A stretch of DNA of 64,000 nucleotides from Agapetus fuscipes (taxonomy: Eukaryota > Arthropoda > Insecta > Trichoptera > Glossosomatidae). Numbering within the stretch: the stretch's first letter is position 1; every line of letters starts with the position of its first letter. This document shows, piece after piece, positions 31,862 through 41,720 of this stretch. Location of the stretch: contig OX637352.1 in NCBI GenBank assembly GCA_951799405.1, positions 10,302,820-10,366,819 on the forward strand, given 5' to 3'. The position numbers were made by a program, and so were the translations under genes. The notes beneath the pieces are model-generated. The model saw only the letters and a list, made by a program, of their open reading frames with translations. It was not told where the DNA came from and searched no databases.

Positions 31862-31935
31862 GTTTTAAGGCTTTTACAGCTGGATTCAGATGCTTGATTT
31901 TATCTTTCCGGGCTTTGACCGTGGTCCATAGTTTT
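31862..31935. mobile_element. PLE terminus fragment
   Basis: TTTTAAGGCTTTTACAGCTG, GATTTTATCTTTCCGGG, GACCGTGGTCCATAG resembles the PLE end at 52.8 kb and at 35.2 kb. Confidence 0.45.
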
Positions 31936-32014
31936 GTTCATCTTAAGACTTCTTGAAGACTTCAGCTTACGTTTTGTCACCACTGTGTGTGACTTTTTCG
32001 GAGCTCTGCCCCCT

Positions 32015-32178
32015 TGTCCATCATATCAAAAATTCATATATTTTAACCAAAGATCGGCCATCAAAGGTCAATACAGTCTTTCATCAACTGGGTGTTGCTT
32101 GAGAATTGCCGCTTTTGTCAGCGACGACCAAGCTCGGAGAGGGCTCTTGAGGTGTGATACACACAAAAATAGCACTCA
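32015..32178 (+). mobile_element. SINE-B copy, head missing
   Basis: From AAAATTCATATATTTTAACC to AATAGCACTCACCAAATA, diverged. Confidence 0.7.
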
Positions 32179-32179
32179 C

Positions 32180-32640
32180 CAAATACACGCAACTAATATA
32201 CATATAAAGTTTAACTTCTTGCCTGCGTTATCCCCGAAGGAGTTGCATGTGGCGATTCGGGACCTATTTATTTTTACGGGTAAGGGAGCCGGCCTCACAC
32301 CAACCACTTTCAGTTGATGTGGGGGTTTCCCAGCTCCCAGGGAGGCTGGTACTCATTTCTTGTGAAGGCTGAGTAAACCTTGAGATCGAACCCTTGCTCT
32401 CGGCATGGAATGCAAGCATTCTACCAATTGAGCTATCGACCTTTTTTTTACGCTACAAAGTGCAAATTCTCAAGCAAGACTAAGTTGCTGTAAGGATGGA
32501 CCTTTGGTGACCGGTCATTGGTAAAGGTTTATGAATTTTTCAACCCAGCGAAGGACAAATTTGAAAATATAAAAAATATTTTTTTTGTGCTCCGCCGGGA
32601 TTCGAAACCACCACCTTCCATTCAGAACTACGGACCGGTA
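32180..32640 (-). mobile_element. Composite dimeric SINE
   Basis: SINE-A half 32180-32443 with the shared internal deletion (CTTGAGATCGAACCCTTGC). The junction T run is followed by ACGCTACAAAG, so 17 bases of the usual SINE-B end are lost. SINE-B head reaches GAACTACGGACCGG. Confidence 0.85.
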
Positions 32641-32913
32641 GGTAATAAAATATGATTTTATTATGACTTTTCGATTTTTTACGGTTGTTTTTCTTCAACA
32701 CAAGCTGGTCCTGTCTTGTGCCACCCTATTGTCTCCCCAGTTGGATGTCTCCAAGAACAAACTGACACCCTTAGATCATATCGGGCTCTTGATGGATGAA
32801 ACAAGGGTAGAATTGAATTTCTTCTCTCAGCCAATGAAGGGGGATAAAATTGACAGGAATCAAGCAAACATGTACTTGGATGGTTGATTTAAATAAGAAA
32901 GGAATGAAGTTCT

Positions 32914-33003
32914 TTGACTTGTCAGGTTGGTGTGAGATTGAACATCCGTAGTGTATAAAATGGTTCACATTACCAATGTCAACCCTGTTTCAGAGAAAGT
33001 CGG
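32914..33003 (+). mobile_element. LINE-X 3'UTR fragment
   Basis: ACTTGTCAGGTTGGTGTG, ATGGTTCACATTACCAATG, GTCGGCAAGAGG, then cut by SINE-A sequence. Confidence 0.7.
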
Positions 33004-33085
33004 CAAGAGGGCTTAGTTCGATTCTCAAAGAAGTTATCAGAAATTATTTTGCGTTTCTGTGTTTCTTTCAATCCCAAAATAAAAT

Positions 33086-33597
33086 CGGTGTTGTGGCTGA
33101 TCTTTCTAGCGTATTTGGAATAGAATAACGTTGATTTGATCCCCGTCTTGGTCATTTGACCGTTACTTTGATCCTGGTTCAACAGATGTCATTGGATAAT
33201 TATTAATTAATGCTTAATTAAAATAAACAATAATGAATTATTAGTTTGTTTGTTGTATATATTCTTTGACTTATAGGTTGGTATACGGCTGACCACCCAT
33301 GTTGTAGAAACTGGTTCACTTTGCCAATGTCACCCCTGTTTCTGGGAAGGTCAGTAAGAGTTGCAGGGTGTATGCCCATTTGACATTTGTTTTTTTTATT
33401 GAAGGTTCACATGCGGCATGCGCAAGCGCGAACTTGCACGTGTCTGCTTGTGAGAATGCATGTAATGTGAATCCCCAATGTTATATATCTTTGCAACTTA
33501 GATCAGATTAAATTAGAATTGATGATTAAAATACCTGTTTCTGGCCAGGCAGAATAGATTGGTGAATTGCAATCCTCTTCACAGATTTATTTTTAAA
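33086..33597 (+). mobile_element. SINE-C inside SINE-A, itself split by LINE-X
   Basis: 33086-33242 has GGTGTTGTGGCTGATC, TTGATTTGATCCCCGTC and CCTGGTTCAACAG. 33521-33597 continues with ACCTGTTTCTGGCCAGGCAG and TTGCAATCCTCTTCACAG. An A-rich duplication resembling AAAATAAAAT flanks it. Confidence 0.75.
33243..33520 (+). mobile_element. LINE-X 3'UTR copy, innermost of a triple nest
   Basis: Starts TTGTATATATTCTTTGAC and ends in AACTTAGATCAGATTAAATT. Full block order. Confidence 0.85.
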
Positions 33598-33786
33598 AAA
33601 AATACCGGCAACTTAGCTTTCTCAGCTTTCTCGCAAGCTCGGGGACCCAATATTAACTGAAGTGGTTGGTGTAATGTCACATTTCTTACTTGTAAAAATA
33701 TAATGGTTTTGCTTTCCGCGTGCGCCCCCTTTGAGGAGAACGCGGCAAGAAGTTTCACTATACGTGTATCTGAATTGTGTTTTTTT

Positions 33787-33880
33787 TTATTAGGATGATT
33801 TATTTGGTAAGCGCTGTTTTTGTGTGTATCACACCTCAAGAGCCCTCTGCAAGTTTGGTCGTCACTGTAGAAATCGCCTC
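33787..33880 (-). mobile_element. SINE-B 3' end
   Basis: TTAGGATGATTTATTTGGTA to GTTTGGTCGTCACTGTAGAA. Then 33881-33942 holds a small palindrome (CCCTAGATTCTAGAGACTC). Confidence 0.75.
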
Positions 33881-33942
33881 CCTACTCCCTAGATTCTAGA
33901 GACTCTAGGGGTCTACGCCACTTTTTGTAGTGCTGCAGAGGT

Positions 33943-34153
33943 GTAGTACGAGCTTGGTCGTCGCTACAAAGCGCCAATTCTCAAGCAAGTCCCAGTTGCT
34001 GTAAGGTTGAATGGACCTTTCAGTGACTGGTTCTTTTGGTAAGGTTTATGATTTTTTCAACCCAGCGAAGAGAATTGTGCTCCGCTGGGATTCGAATCCA
34101 CAACCTTCGATTTACGAGTGCGAGGTGTTGCCACTGGACTACGGACCGGTCCA
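33943..34153 (-). mobile_element. SINE-B of the composite type, next to the 5S-like copy
   Basis: The body ends at ACGAGCTTGGTCGTCGCTAC, the same breakpoint used in the SINE-B/SINE-A composites, but no SINE-A follows. Head complement GACTACGGACCGGTC at 34138-34152. Confidence 0.8.
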
Positions 34154-34159
34154 AGATAT

Positions 34160-34276
34160 GCCAACAACACGCGGTGTACCTAGCGGTCACCCATCCAGGC
34201 AGCATCCGCGCCCAATTTTGCTTAACTTCGGTGATCTGATGAGAACCGGTACTTTCAACATGGTATCGTCGTTGAC
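34160..34276 (-). rRNA. 5S rRNA-like copy (probably a pseudogene)
   Basis: Reverse strand, 117 bases, starts GTCAACGACGATACCATG and ends CGCGTGTTGTTGGC. Recognisable 5S blocks: CGGTTCTCATCAGATCACCG, AAGTTAAGC (A box), TGGATGGGTGACCGC (C box, intact) and ACACCGCGTGTTGTTGGC. Several changes from animal 5S occur in the middle (AAAATTGGGCGCGGATGCTG). No T-run terminator follows; the SINE-B head starts 7 bases downstream on the same strand. 5S normally works as 60S subunit RNA transcribed by pol III; this isolated copy is likely inactive or part of a SINE-like chimera. Confidence 0.8.
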
Positions 34277-34611
34277 GTTGTTTGCATGATCAATTTAAAT
34301 GTAATTCTAAAACTAATAATTTAAAAACTTCAGCTTATTATAGATCTAAAACTTAAGGTTTGTCTACATGAATAGGCCTATTTACTTAAATATCATATTA
34401 GGTAGTCAAATTGGGATTGTTAGAGAGAGCCTTAGGCTATGGCGCGGTCCTCCCAATCGATAGCCCGTCAGTTCAAAGGTAGCGCTTTATGTACATTGTC
34501 AGGTAGATGTGATTGCTGGAAATGCCATTTATGGCTCTCCAAGTCACCTGAGGGTTATTGACAGTTTGAGGCTGCTGGGTCAAGCTATGAATTTAAAAAG
34601 ATGGATGTATC
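34277..34611. other. Unrecognised sequence
   Basis: No gene or element recognised. Confidence 0.4.
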
Positions 34612-34614
34612 TTA

Positions 34615-34788
34615 TGGGGCTTCCACACGCTTGCCAACCCATCACAAGTCAAGCGCACAGTGTGTCGTCTAGAACATGCTAGCTGGACAAAATTTTGTCT
34701 AATGGACTAATATTGTCCAGCTAGCATGTTCTAGACGACACACTGTGCGCTTGACTTGTGATGGGTTGGCAAGCGTGTGGAAGCCCCA
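34615..34788 (+). mobile_element. MITE-1 copy 3, 174 bp hairpin, TSD TTA
   Basis: Same orientation as copy 1. Arms carry CCCATCACAAG/CTTGTGATGGG. Flanked by TTA (34612-34614, 34789-34791). Confidence 0.9.
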
Positions 34789-35016
34789 TTAAACACAAAG
34801 TTTATTACATTTTCATAATGTATCTGTAACTTACTAGCTATATAGGTACGTTTTAATGTCTGATCTGGTTAAGGTCATTTTGTCCACACAAAAAACTAGT
34901 AAAAATATACGATGAAAAAAGCCAGTAAGGTTCAGAGTAACAAAATCTAGATTTACCATGTCTAGCTAAGAAAAAACTACCAAATCAATTTATTCATTTC
35001 CAACCTTGTTATTTTA

Positions 35017-35215
35017 TGATGATGATGATGATGTCTCCATCCTTCCGGGCATGTAGACCATGTTCAATAATTGTAGGCTGCTTTATTCTTTTTTCTTTTT
35101 GAAGAAGAAAAAATAATAAAGCAGCCTACAATTATTGAACATGGTCTACAAGCCCGGAAGGATGGAGACATCATCATCATCATCATCTGAAGCCGGCCAT
35201 GAAAGCCTTAAAACA
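35017..35215. mobile_element. PLE-type foldback with 12 bp target duplication
   Basis: Palindrome 35018-35187 with ATG/CAT triplet ends, CTCCATCCTTCCGGGC and CAATAATTGTAGGCTGC arms, followed by the terminus GAAGCCGGCCATGAAAGCC. Flanked by exact CTTGTTATTTTA (35005-35016, 35216-35227). No coding sequence. Assignment rests on the GCCGGCC(G/A)TGAAAGC end shared with 53.2 kb. Confidence 0.65.
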
Positions 35216-35387
35216 CTTGTTATTTTAATTCGTAATTTAAGCCCTGTGTTATAATATCGATAGCTTAGTGGTATAACTGAATAAATGACATATTAAGCTG
35301 TTTCTCGGATAAATGCACTTTTATTCATTATTCTACATCAGTGCAGCGTCAGCGTAGCGTCAGCGTAGCGTCAGAGCGTTAGAGCGA

Positions 35388-35450
35388 ACCACTGTGAACC
35401 ATTTTTTACAGTATGGGTGGCCAGGTTCATACCAACGTATAATCAAAGAT
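35388..35450 (-). mobile_element. LINE-X 3'UTR 5' fragment
   Basis: GTGAACCATTTTTTACAGTA and TTCATACCAACGTATAATC. Confidence 0.65.
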
Positions 35451-35905
35451 GCTTTAAATTAAATTTTGACTGGAAATATAACTAAAAAAGTAAAAAAATG
35501 ACTTTGAAAATGGTTAAAAAAGATTTTCCCATTTTGAAATGACACTAAGCCGACATGCCCTCAACGGGAACATTGCTTTCCTTTGAAATTTAAATTCCCG
35601 GCAGCCGAAATCCGCGGAGGAATAAAATTTGATTTAATTTAATGAACTGTAATTGTCCCGCCCCTCTATCCATCTTTCTCGCTCCCTCCCTATGTATCTC
35701 TACATCTGTCTATCTCGTTTCCTCCTCCGGTTTGCATTGTATTTAAATCCGAGGGTATTTATGATAAACCTGCTGCCGAAGGATCTGTGTACCAAAGACG
35801 ACAACCGATAGGAGTGGAGGAAATCTGGAGTAGACTGGTAATGGTAATTGGTTAGGATCAGTTCATCCTTGCCCTCCACTGGAAAAGGATGTGTCTCCTG
35901 AAAAT
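35451..35905. other. Unrecognised sequence
   Basis: CT-rich stretch at 35650-35730. No gene recognised. Confidence 0.4.
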
Positions 35906-35906
35906 A

Positions 35907-36413
35907 ATAATATTAGGATGATTTATTTGGTAGGCGCTGTTTTTGTGTGAATTACACCTCAAGTGCCCTCTGTGAGCTGGTTCATTGCTATTTAATAAAG
36001 CTCCAAAATACCGGCAAGGTTTACTCAGCCTTCACAAGAAATGAGTACCAGCACTCTCGGGAGCTGGGAAATCTCCACTTCAACTGAAGGGGTTGGCGTA
36101 AGGCCGGCCCCCTTACCTGTAAAAATAAATAGGTTCAACTCGCCACATGCGACCCCTTCGGGGATAACGCGGCAAGAAGTTACACTATATGTGTAGCTAA
36201 GTTGCGTTCCATTACTCAAGCAACACCCAGTTGCTGAAATGCTCGATGAACTTTTAGTGACCGGTCTTTGGTAAAGACGTAACAATTTTTCAACCCAACG
36301 AAGAGCATATTTGAAAATATAAACGGTGTATTTTTTGTACTTCGCCGGGATTCGAACCCACGGTTTCCTTCTTTTTACGAGTCCAACGTTTTAGCACTAG
36401 ACTACGGACCGGT
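35907..36413 (-). mobile_element. SINE-B interrupted by SINE-A
   Basis: 35907-36004 (3' part) and 36209-36413 (middle and head, GGGATTCGAACCCACGG, AGACTACGGACCGGTC) are collinear. Confidence 0.85.
36006..36208 (+). mobile_element. SINE-A body nested in SINE-B
   Basis: From AAATACCGGCAAGGTTTACT to TGTAGCTAAGTTGCGTT. 5' truncated, with the tRNA half absent. Confidence 0.85.
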
Positions 36414-36564
36414 CAATGATGTTAGATAAGAAACCAACGAAACGATTTTTACACAGAAATTCTTTAAAGTAACGATTCGTATAAATGCCCGCGTATTTGT
36501 TTTATTTTAAGTAATTTTACAAATATGTCTAACGACCGTTAATTTTACCTTCATTCAATAACGT

Positions 36565-36690
36565 AGGGTAGGAGTTTTAGGCATACTCGGCCGGCTGATG
36601 ATGCTGGAGAGTTGTTTTTCGGGATCTGTTGCCGTGGTCTGTGGGAGCTGGAGCTTCTGGACGTTTCACCCATGTCTGCGATGGGCTCAT
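36565..36690 (-). mobile_element. PLE terminal arm, single
   Basis: CGGCCGGCTGATGATGCTGG, GTTGCCGTGGTCTGTGGGAG, CTGGACGTTTCACCCATG. The hammerhead core is mutated (CUGAAGA is lost). Confidence 0.65.
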
Positions 36691-37099
36691 TCTTGTGATG
36701 AAAGTATGGGTGCACAGTTCAACATCACTTTTTTAATTCAATTTAACGCTAAAGAAGGCGAAACATAACACTCAAAACCTTACCCTAACTCAAACACAAA
36801 TCCTAATAAGAACCCAACATCTATTTATTTCTACAATCTACTACATATTCGTAACGAAACATAGAAACGGGAGACTGATTTTCGTCACAGGGTTTGCATT
36901 TTTGAAATGCCACTGTATAAGACGGCACATCTCTTACGTTGTGAATAAATCATCACTCACATTATGTGGGAGGTTCCCCTCTCCCCGAGCGGCACAAATA
37001 ATCTAAAGAATTAATACAATATTTATCTGTTCCATTTATGTGTATTATGTATGTATCATTCATTCTATGCTGTATGAATTATAGATCAACCACCAAGAG
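36691..37099. other. Unrecognised sequence
   Basis: No gene or element recognised. Confidence 0.4.
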
Positions 37100-37980
37100 A
37101 TTATAATTTTTCATTTCAGTAAACATGCATGTTTTTTCCTTTCATCCATTCTTTCCACATGTCCAAACAATCTCATCCCTTTTTTTGTACTTTTACTTTC
37201 ACATCCTCTCCGAACTTACATTTGTATATTATTATCCATTCATTCTTAACTGTATCTTTTTTTTTATTTTGAGTTTTTCTTTAATAAGTGTTTTATTAAT
37301 TTTCAACGGTACATACCTCACTCATTTCACTGTTACTCGTAATTCATTCTTTACTTCGTAACATGCTAACAAGGTATATGCCATTGTATACAAACATTCT
37401 CAAATCTATCGTCAGTTGCTTGTTTCTTAAAATTCTTCCTATCGCACCCACCACTTGCTGTCCCTTACTTGCTTCCCCTATTCTCAATTTCTCTCGTCAT
37501 TTTACGATCTTCTCAAACATACATCCAAAATATTAAAAGGAATCTACTAAATTTTTTTTTTCCATTAAGTATAAACGAGCATTCTTTCATCTCTTTTTTC
37601 CATCAAAAATAAAAACTTTCGTCTGGTTTGCACTAATTTTCTGATTGTTCGCACATACTCGTAGAGCATAGTTCAGGCTAAAGATCATTGTCTGCTGCTA
37701 AATTAACAATTAATACTGCTTAATCGGAATAAAGCAGAACTCCTACTTTTCAATCACCAATCTGAATTCCAAGCTGTCTCTCATTCGCTTGTTTCACACA
37801 AAGATCCACGATTATATTAAAAAACCATGGACTCCTTATGCAACCTTGTCTTACACCCTTGAACGCATCAAATTTTTTCACTATATCAACCTTCCACTCT
37901 AACAGTAGATATATTTTTTTTTGAAAAGAAAAAATAAACGGAAATTCAAAAGTTAAATTAAATTTAAAGGAACTCAAATA
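37100..37980 (-). pseudogene. LINE-X ORF, RT to C-terminus, heavily decayed
   Basis: Reverse strand. The 37977-37750 segment reads KGVRQGCIRSPWFFNIIVD, a reverse-transcriptase motif, followed by VKQANERQLGIQI. Further along, in shifted frames, NSEMSEVCTVE (about 37340), RDTVKNEW-like (about 37245) and RLFGHVERMDER (about 37165) appear in the same order as the 55.6 kb copy. Many stops and frameshifts. This is the longest LINE-X coding remnant. Confidence 0.75.
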
Positions 37981-38344
37981 AAATGAAAATAACGGCTGTC
38001 AATATTTTTTAATTAGAATCGGTTATAATTTTGACAATCGAAATTTCCGGCATCCGTTCTGAAGACGGTCTCTGACAGATACTCGATGGAAGGAATTAAA
38101 TATTTTCTTTGTCATGGCAATCCATTCAGATCACATCCTTTTTTTCTTCTCCATTTTAATTGTGTGAAAATATGTCTTTCTGACAGGTATTGTGTCCCCT
38201 CAAATTAAACTGATGCTTTGTTGACGGAGTATTCAATAGAAATTAGATTAATATAAAATTGATAAAAAAAGTATTAAGTATTCCTTTGCAAAATATTTCT
38301 GTAGTATTAAAGTAGGTATATAATTGTAATATCTTAAATATTTA
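37981..38344. other. Unrecognised sequence
   Basis: AT-rich, no element recognised. Confidence 0.4.
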
Positions 38345-39150
38345 AGCGCTTGATTGTCTTACGTCCATTACAGGTAATTTTATATGAACAATACTTGTAT
38401 GTGTACTGAACCAATGTGTCTTATAAGTGCTGGAAATTTATTTTGAAAATACTAAAAGCAACTCTTGGGGAGGCAAGTTGTAAGTTTTGCCCCTCAGGGG
38501 GTATGTATATAAAATACAAAAAAAGCAAAGTGGAGAAACTGTAACGTATTCTCCAAATGAGGGATATGAAAATTCTAGAACTACTGCCTAGATATTTTCT
38601 CCCTCGAACAAACCGACCTTCAATAGGTGGCTTTCAATTTTGGACGACTTCCCGTACCAAAGAAGCGAAAATCAAAAGGGCCACACTCACCTCAAATTGT
38701 GCTCTGGTCCAAGATGATGCTCGTTTCTCAGGATCCTATGGAGATGAGCCTTGTTCACGAACTGCCACACTTGCAAGTTATAGGTAAAACAAACACACTC
38801 ACTCACAGAATTTTTAACGGTAAATTTCAAATCGCACGCGAGACATATAAAAACGTGTCTACTTGTGAAGACGACAGAAGCGGAAGTCATCAAATCTTGA
38901 GATTTCACGTTGGATGTCAAAAAAGTTCATACCGACATCTTGCGATTTTTATCCGCACTTTTTTCAGATTGTGAAAGTCCAACATGAAATTCGCTTCTTA
39001 GACTATTAATTAAAATTAAAAATAGATGACGCTATTCATGCGTCACCAACTCTCACATTATCGTGTTTTACTTTTATTGCTCAGATTGTGACAATTTAAT
39101 TTTAGAGGTCATCCTTGAATGAAATGATAGATAAGCCAAACAAGCATTGG
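38345..39150. mobile_element. MITE-2 interrupted by a 580 bp insertion
   Basis: Left part GCGCTTGATTGTCTTACGTC to AAAAGCAACTCTT. Right part resumes ACTCTCACATTATCGTGTTT and ends AAACAAGCATTGGAAGGGTG. Confidence 0.75.
38465..39045. other. Unknown insertion inside MITE-2
   Basis: No TIR or tail stands out. Overlapping ORFs of 76-115 codons exist on both strands. The reverse one (NKAHLHRILRNEHHLGPEHN) has protein-like composition, but I cannot assign a family. Confidence 0.4.
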
Positions 39151-39195
39151 AAGGGTGAAATTTAATGAAAATGACAAAAAAAATATTTCTGTCCC

Positions 39196-39425
39196 CGTAT
39201 GTGGTAGACCATCCATACTGTAATTCATATTAGTTCACTTTATCAACTGTACTCCTGTTTCAAAGAACCTCAGAAAGAGCATTATATTCATTTGAGTTCA
39301 GTGTTTTATTTCATAATTATACTTGCAGCTTGTTTAAAGGCAAACTTACAAATGTTTATTTGTGAGCTTGCATTTAATACGAACTTTAAATATTTTTGAA
39401 AGTTGTTATGTTTAGATTGAAAGGT
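39196..39425 (+). mobile_element. LINE-X 3'UTR copy, diverged
   Basis: GACCATCCATACTGTAATTC, TGTACTCCTGTTTCAAAG, CTTGCATTTAATACGAACTT. Tail reduced to TTTAGATTGAAAGG. Confidence 0.65.
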
Positions 39426-39469
39426 ATCTCCAGGATACTTACATCCGGCTAGCTCTCATCAGCATCACT

Positions 39470-39995
39470 CTCAGGGCGTGGGGTTCTTTCTTTGGCATTG
39501 CTTACTTGTATCTTGGGAAGGGTTTTATAATGAAAAGATAAAGTTAACATGAACAAATAAGGGTTTATTACTGTACTAATATGGGGGGGAAAAGGGGAAA
39601 TAAGGGATTGGCCAGACCTACAGGTTGTCACCAGAACACTCCCTATTCCGTTGGCTGGAGTTCTAAACGGAAGGCCTGGGGCAGCGCCCCAGGCTAGCGA
39701 CGGTTCACAAGGCGGACGCTTCCACACGTTGGAGCCCCTGGGTGGGCGCTCCTATGCCTCTGGTCCACAAGGCGGGTGCCTTGCTGGCAGGAAATCCAAG
39801 TAGATGGGGGGGGGTGAGCTCCATCGTAGTGCCCCCTCTTGCACCGCTTGGTGCTTGGTCGCTAACGTCTGACTCACTTCACATCTCGCCGGGAACTAAC
39901 GATGAACTCACGAGCGTGGGCCGATTGATTCGCACGGCGCAGTTCGGCCGTTTCCGTGACCGTTCGGCCCACAAACACACACTGCACACTTCGGG
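39470..39995 (-). other. GC-rich island, possible solo LTR or promoter
   Basis: CpG-containing stretch unlike its surroundings (GGGGCAGCGCCCCAGG, CGCACGGCGCAGTTCGGCCG). On the reverse strand an AATAAA signal lies near 39568 and a donor-like GTAAGT near 39440. A 92-codon reverse ORF and a 96-codon forward ORF have no motif. Either an old LTR or the edge of a real transcription unit. Confidence 0.35.
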
Positions 39996-40204
39996 ATTGT
40001 TTTTTTATAATATGTTATTTAAAATAACATAACAAAGTCTCATTAAAGATTGTAAAGAAAATATAAAAAAACTTACCTTATTGATTTTATATGCAGATGT
40101 AAGTTTTCTTCAATGCTCGAATCTGAAAAATGGAAAGAAAATCCTTCAGTTTTAATGACTAACAGGAAAGAGTCTTGCCGAAGAATATGTCATTTTTATA
40201 GCGA

Positions 40205-40278
40205 AGACTTGTATGCGAAGGGCTCTTGAGGTGAAATTCATACAAAAAGTGTGCTGATCAAATAATTCATGCAAATAT
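40205..40278 (+). mobile_element. SINE-B 3' end
   Basis: GAAGGGCTCTTGAGGTGAAA through GTGCTGATCAAATAATTCAT. Confidence 0.65.
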
Positions 40279-40289
40279 CTGACTGTTCA

Positions 40290-40500
40290 GTCAAAAGCTC
40301 GATTGATAGAATACTTGCGTTCAACGTCAGAGGGTTAGGGTTCAATTCACATCCAGAAATGCTGAAAAACTCCCACACTCAAGCGTAAATCCAGCCCCTT
40401 TTATTTGAAAATATAAAGATTTCACACAACACATGCGACCATTTCAGGTTAATTCTCGAAGAGACGAGTCTGTCACTTCAGCTGCATCCAAAGTCGCGCG
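40290..40500 (+). mobile_element. SINE-A older copy
   Basis: AAGCTCGATTGATAGAATAC, TTGCGTTCAACGTCAGAGG, B box variant GGGTTCAATTCAC, then GCGACCATTTCAGG. Related to 20283-20515. Confidence 0.55.
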
Positions 40501-40502
40501 CG

Positions 40503-40790
40503 TTCTAATCTAATCAAATCTAAGTTGCAAATATATTTTACATCAGAGATTCACATTATAAGCATTTTCACAAAACAGAAATGTTTAAGTTCGCGCTTAA
40601 ATATGCCGCATGTAGTCCTACAATATACAAACCCGAATCTCAAATGAACATACACCCTGCAACTCCTGCCGACATTTCCTGAAACAGGGGTGACATTGGT
40701 AAAGTGAAACATTTTTACAGCATGGGTGGCCAGCCGCATACCAACCTATAAGTCAGGGAACATACATGACAAATTACGTTTTATAAATCG
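40503..40790 (-). mobile_element. LINE-X 3'UTR copy with upstream extension
   Basis: Tail complement CTAATCTAATCAAATCTAAG, full UTR, and beyond it GGGAACATACATGACAAATT, which matches the extra 5' part of the 9703 and 62537 copies. Confidence 0.85.
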
Positions 40791-41155
40791 ACAGGGTTCG
40801 ACAGGGACAAATTAAAAGAAGGTCAATCGAGAGTGAAGAGACAGGACTCCTTTCTGATTCTCACAGGCCTAGTCCCCTGATGGTCTGCGGCTTTGGCAGG
40901 TTTGCCTGGGATCATATTGCACAAATGCTTATTAAATCTAGAAACCACATCTAAACTTTCTTTGATCATACCTGGTGGGGTCAAACTTGGCTCCATCAGA
41001 ATTTAAAAACTCAGTCTAAAGTTACGAAAAATATTGAGTTTTGTTGTGCTTCCATTATAAGCCATTTTTAATGCAAAATTTTAAACTCAAAATTGATGAA
41101 ATTTTTTTTTGTTTCCAAAAAAAAAAAAAGAAAAACAATTTTGTTGCGGCCGAAA
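40791..41155. other. Unrecognised sequence
   Basis: No gene or element recognised. Confidence 0.4.
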
Positions 41156-41445
41156 GAGGCTTTTAAACGCGACCCCAGTCTGGGTGGTTCTTTCAATTAA
41201 CCGTGACAGAGAAAACACTTTTCCAAATGTTTCCCATCTCTAGCGACGCCGCACCGGCCGCTAATGGACGTCGCGGCGCCCCAAGGAATAGGGATGGGAA
41301 AGTGGTAATTATATAAACAACGCGTGACACGAGTTTTCCCGCGCGATTATTTGTCATTATTAAATTTTGCGTGTGTGCTGAAACGTGTGCCAAAAATAAA
41401 CGTGCAATTTAATGAGCTTTTATTTGTGTAATTAAAAAGAAAAAA
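41156..41445 (+). promoter_or_regulatory. CpG-rich island with TATA box and poly(A) signal
   Basis: 41230-41285 is GC-rich (GACGTCGCGGCGCCCC). TATATAAA at 41310-41317 is followed by CGCGTGACACG and, downstream, AATAAA near 41395. The compact TATA to AATAAA arrangement resembles an LTR. No flanking repeat or PBS could be confirmed. Confidence 0.3.
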
Positions 41446-41550
41446 ATATTATTTTTAGCTTCAAAGAAAAGGTTATTTTTGTTTTGCGAAAGTGTTGTTT
41501 TTTTTTTGAATTGACTTTATTTTGTCTTAAAATATAATATTGACCTTATA

Positions 41551-41720
41551 TCCGGTTGAAAACTCAGTTTTTAGAATGGTTGCGATCCATGCTAGAGAGC
41601 GAGGTTACGATCCCCGCTGAGGGTGTCAGAAATTATTTGCTGTTTAGGTGTTTCTTTTAAGGTTTATTTATCATAGAATTTTTGCGTTTAATGTCAGAGA
41701 GCAAGGGGTTGATCAAGACC
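41551..41720 (+). mobile_element. SINE-A older copy
   Basis: CCGGTTGAAAACTCAGTTTT, GCTAGAGAGCGAGGTTACGA, GGGTGTCAGAAATTATTTGC. Confidence 0.5.

Larger units (their letters stand above)
33003..33785 (+). mobile_element. SINE-A split by SINE-C
   Basis: 33003-33085 (TTATCAGAAATTATTTTGCG to CCCAAAATAAAAT) and 33598-33785 (AATACCGGCAACTTAGC onward to TATACGTGTATCTGAATTG) are collinear parts of one SINE-A. Confidence 0.75.
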
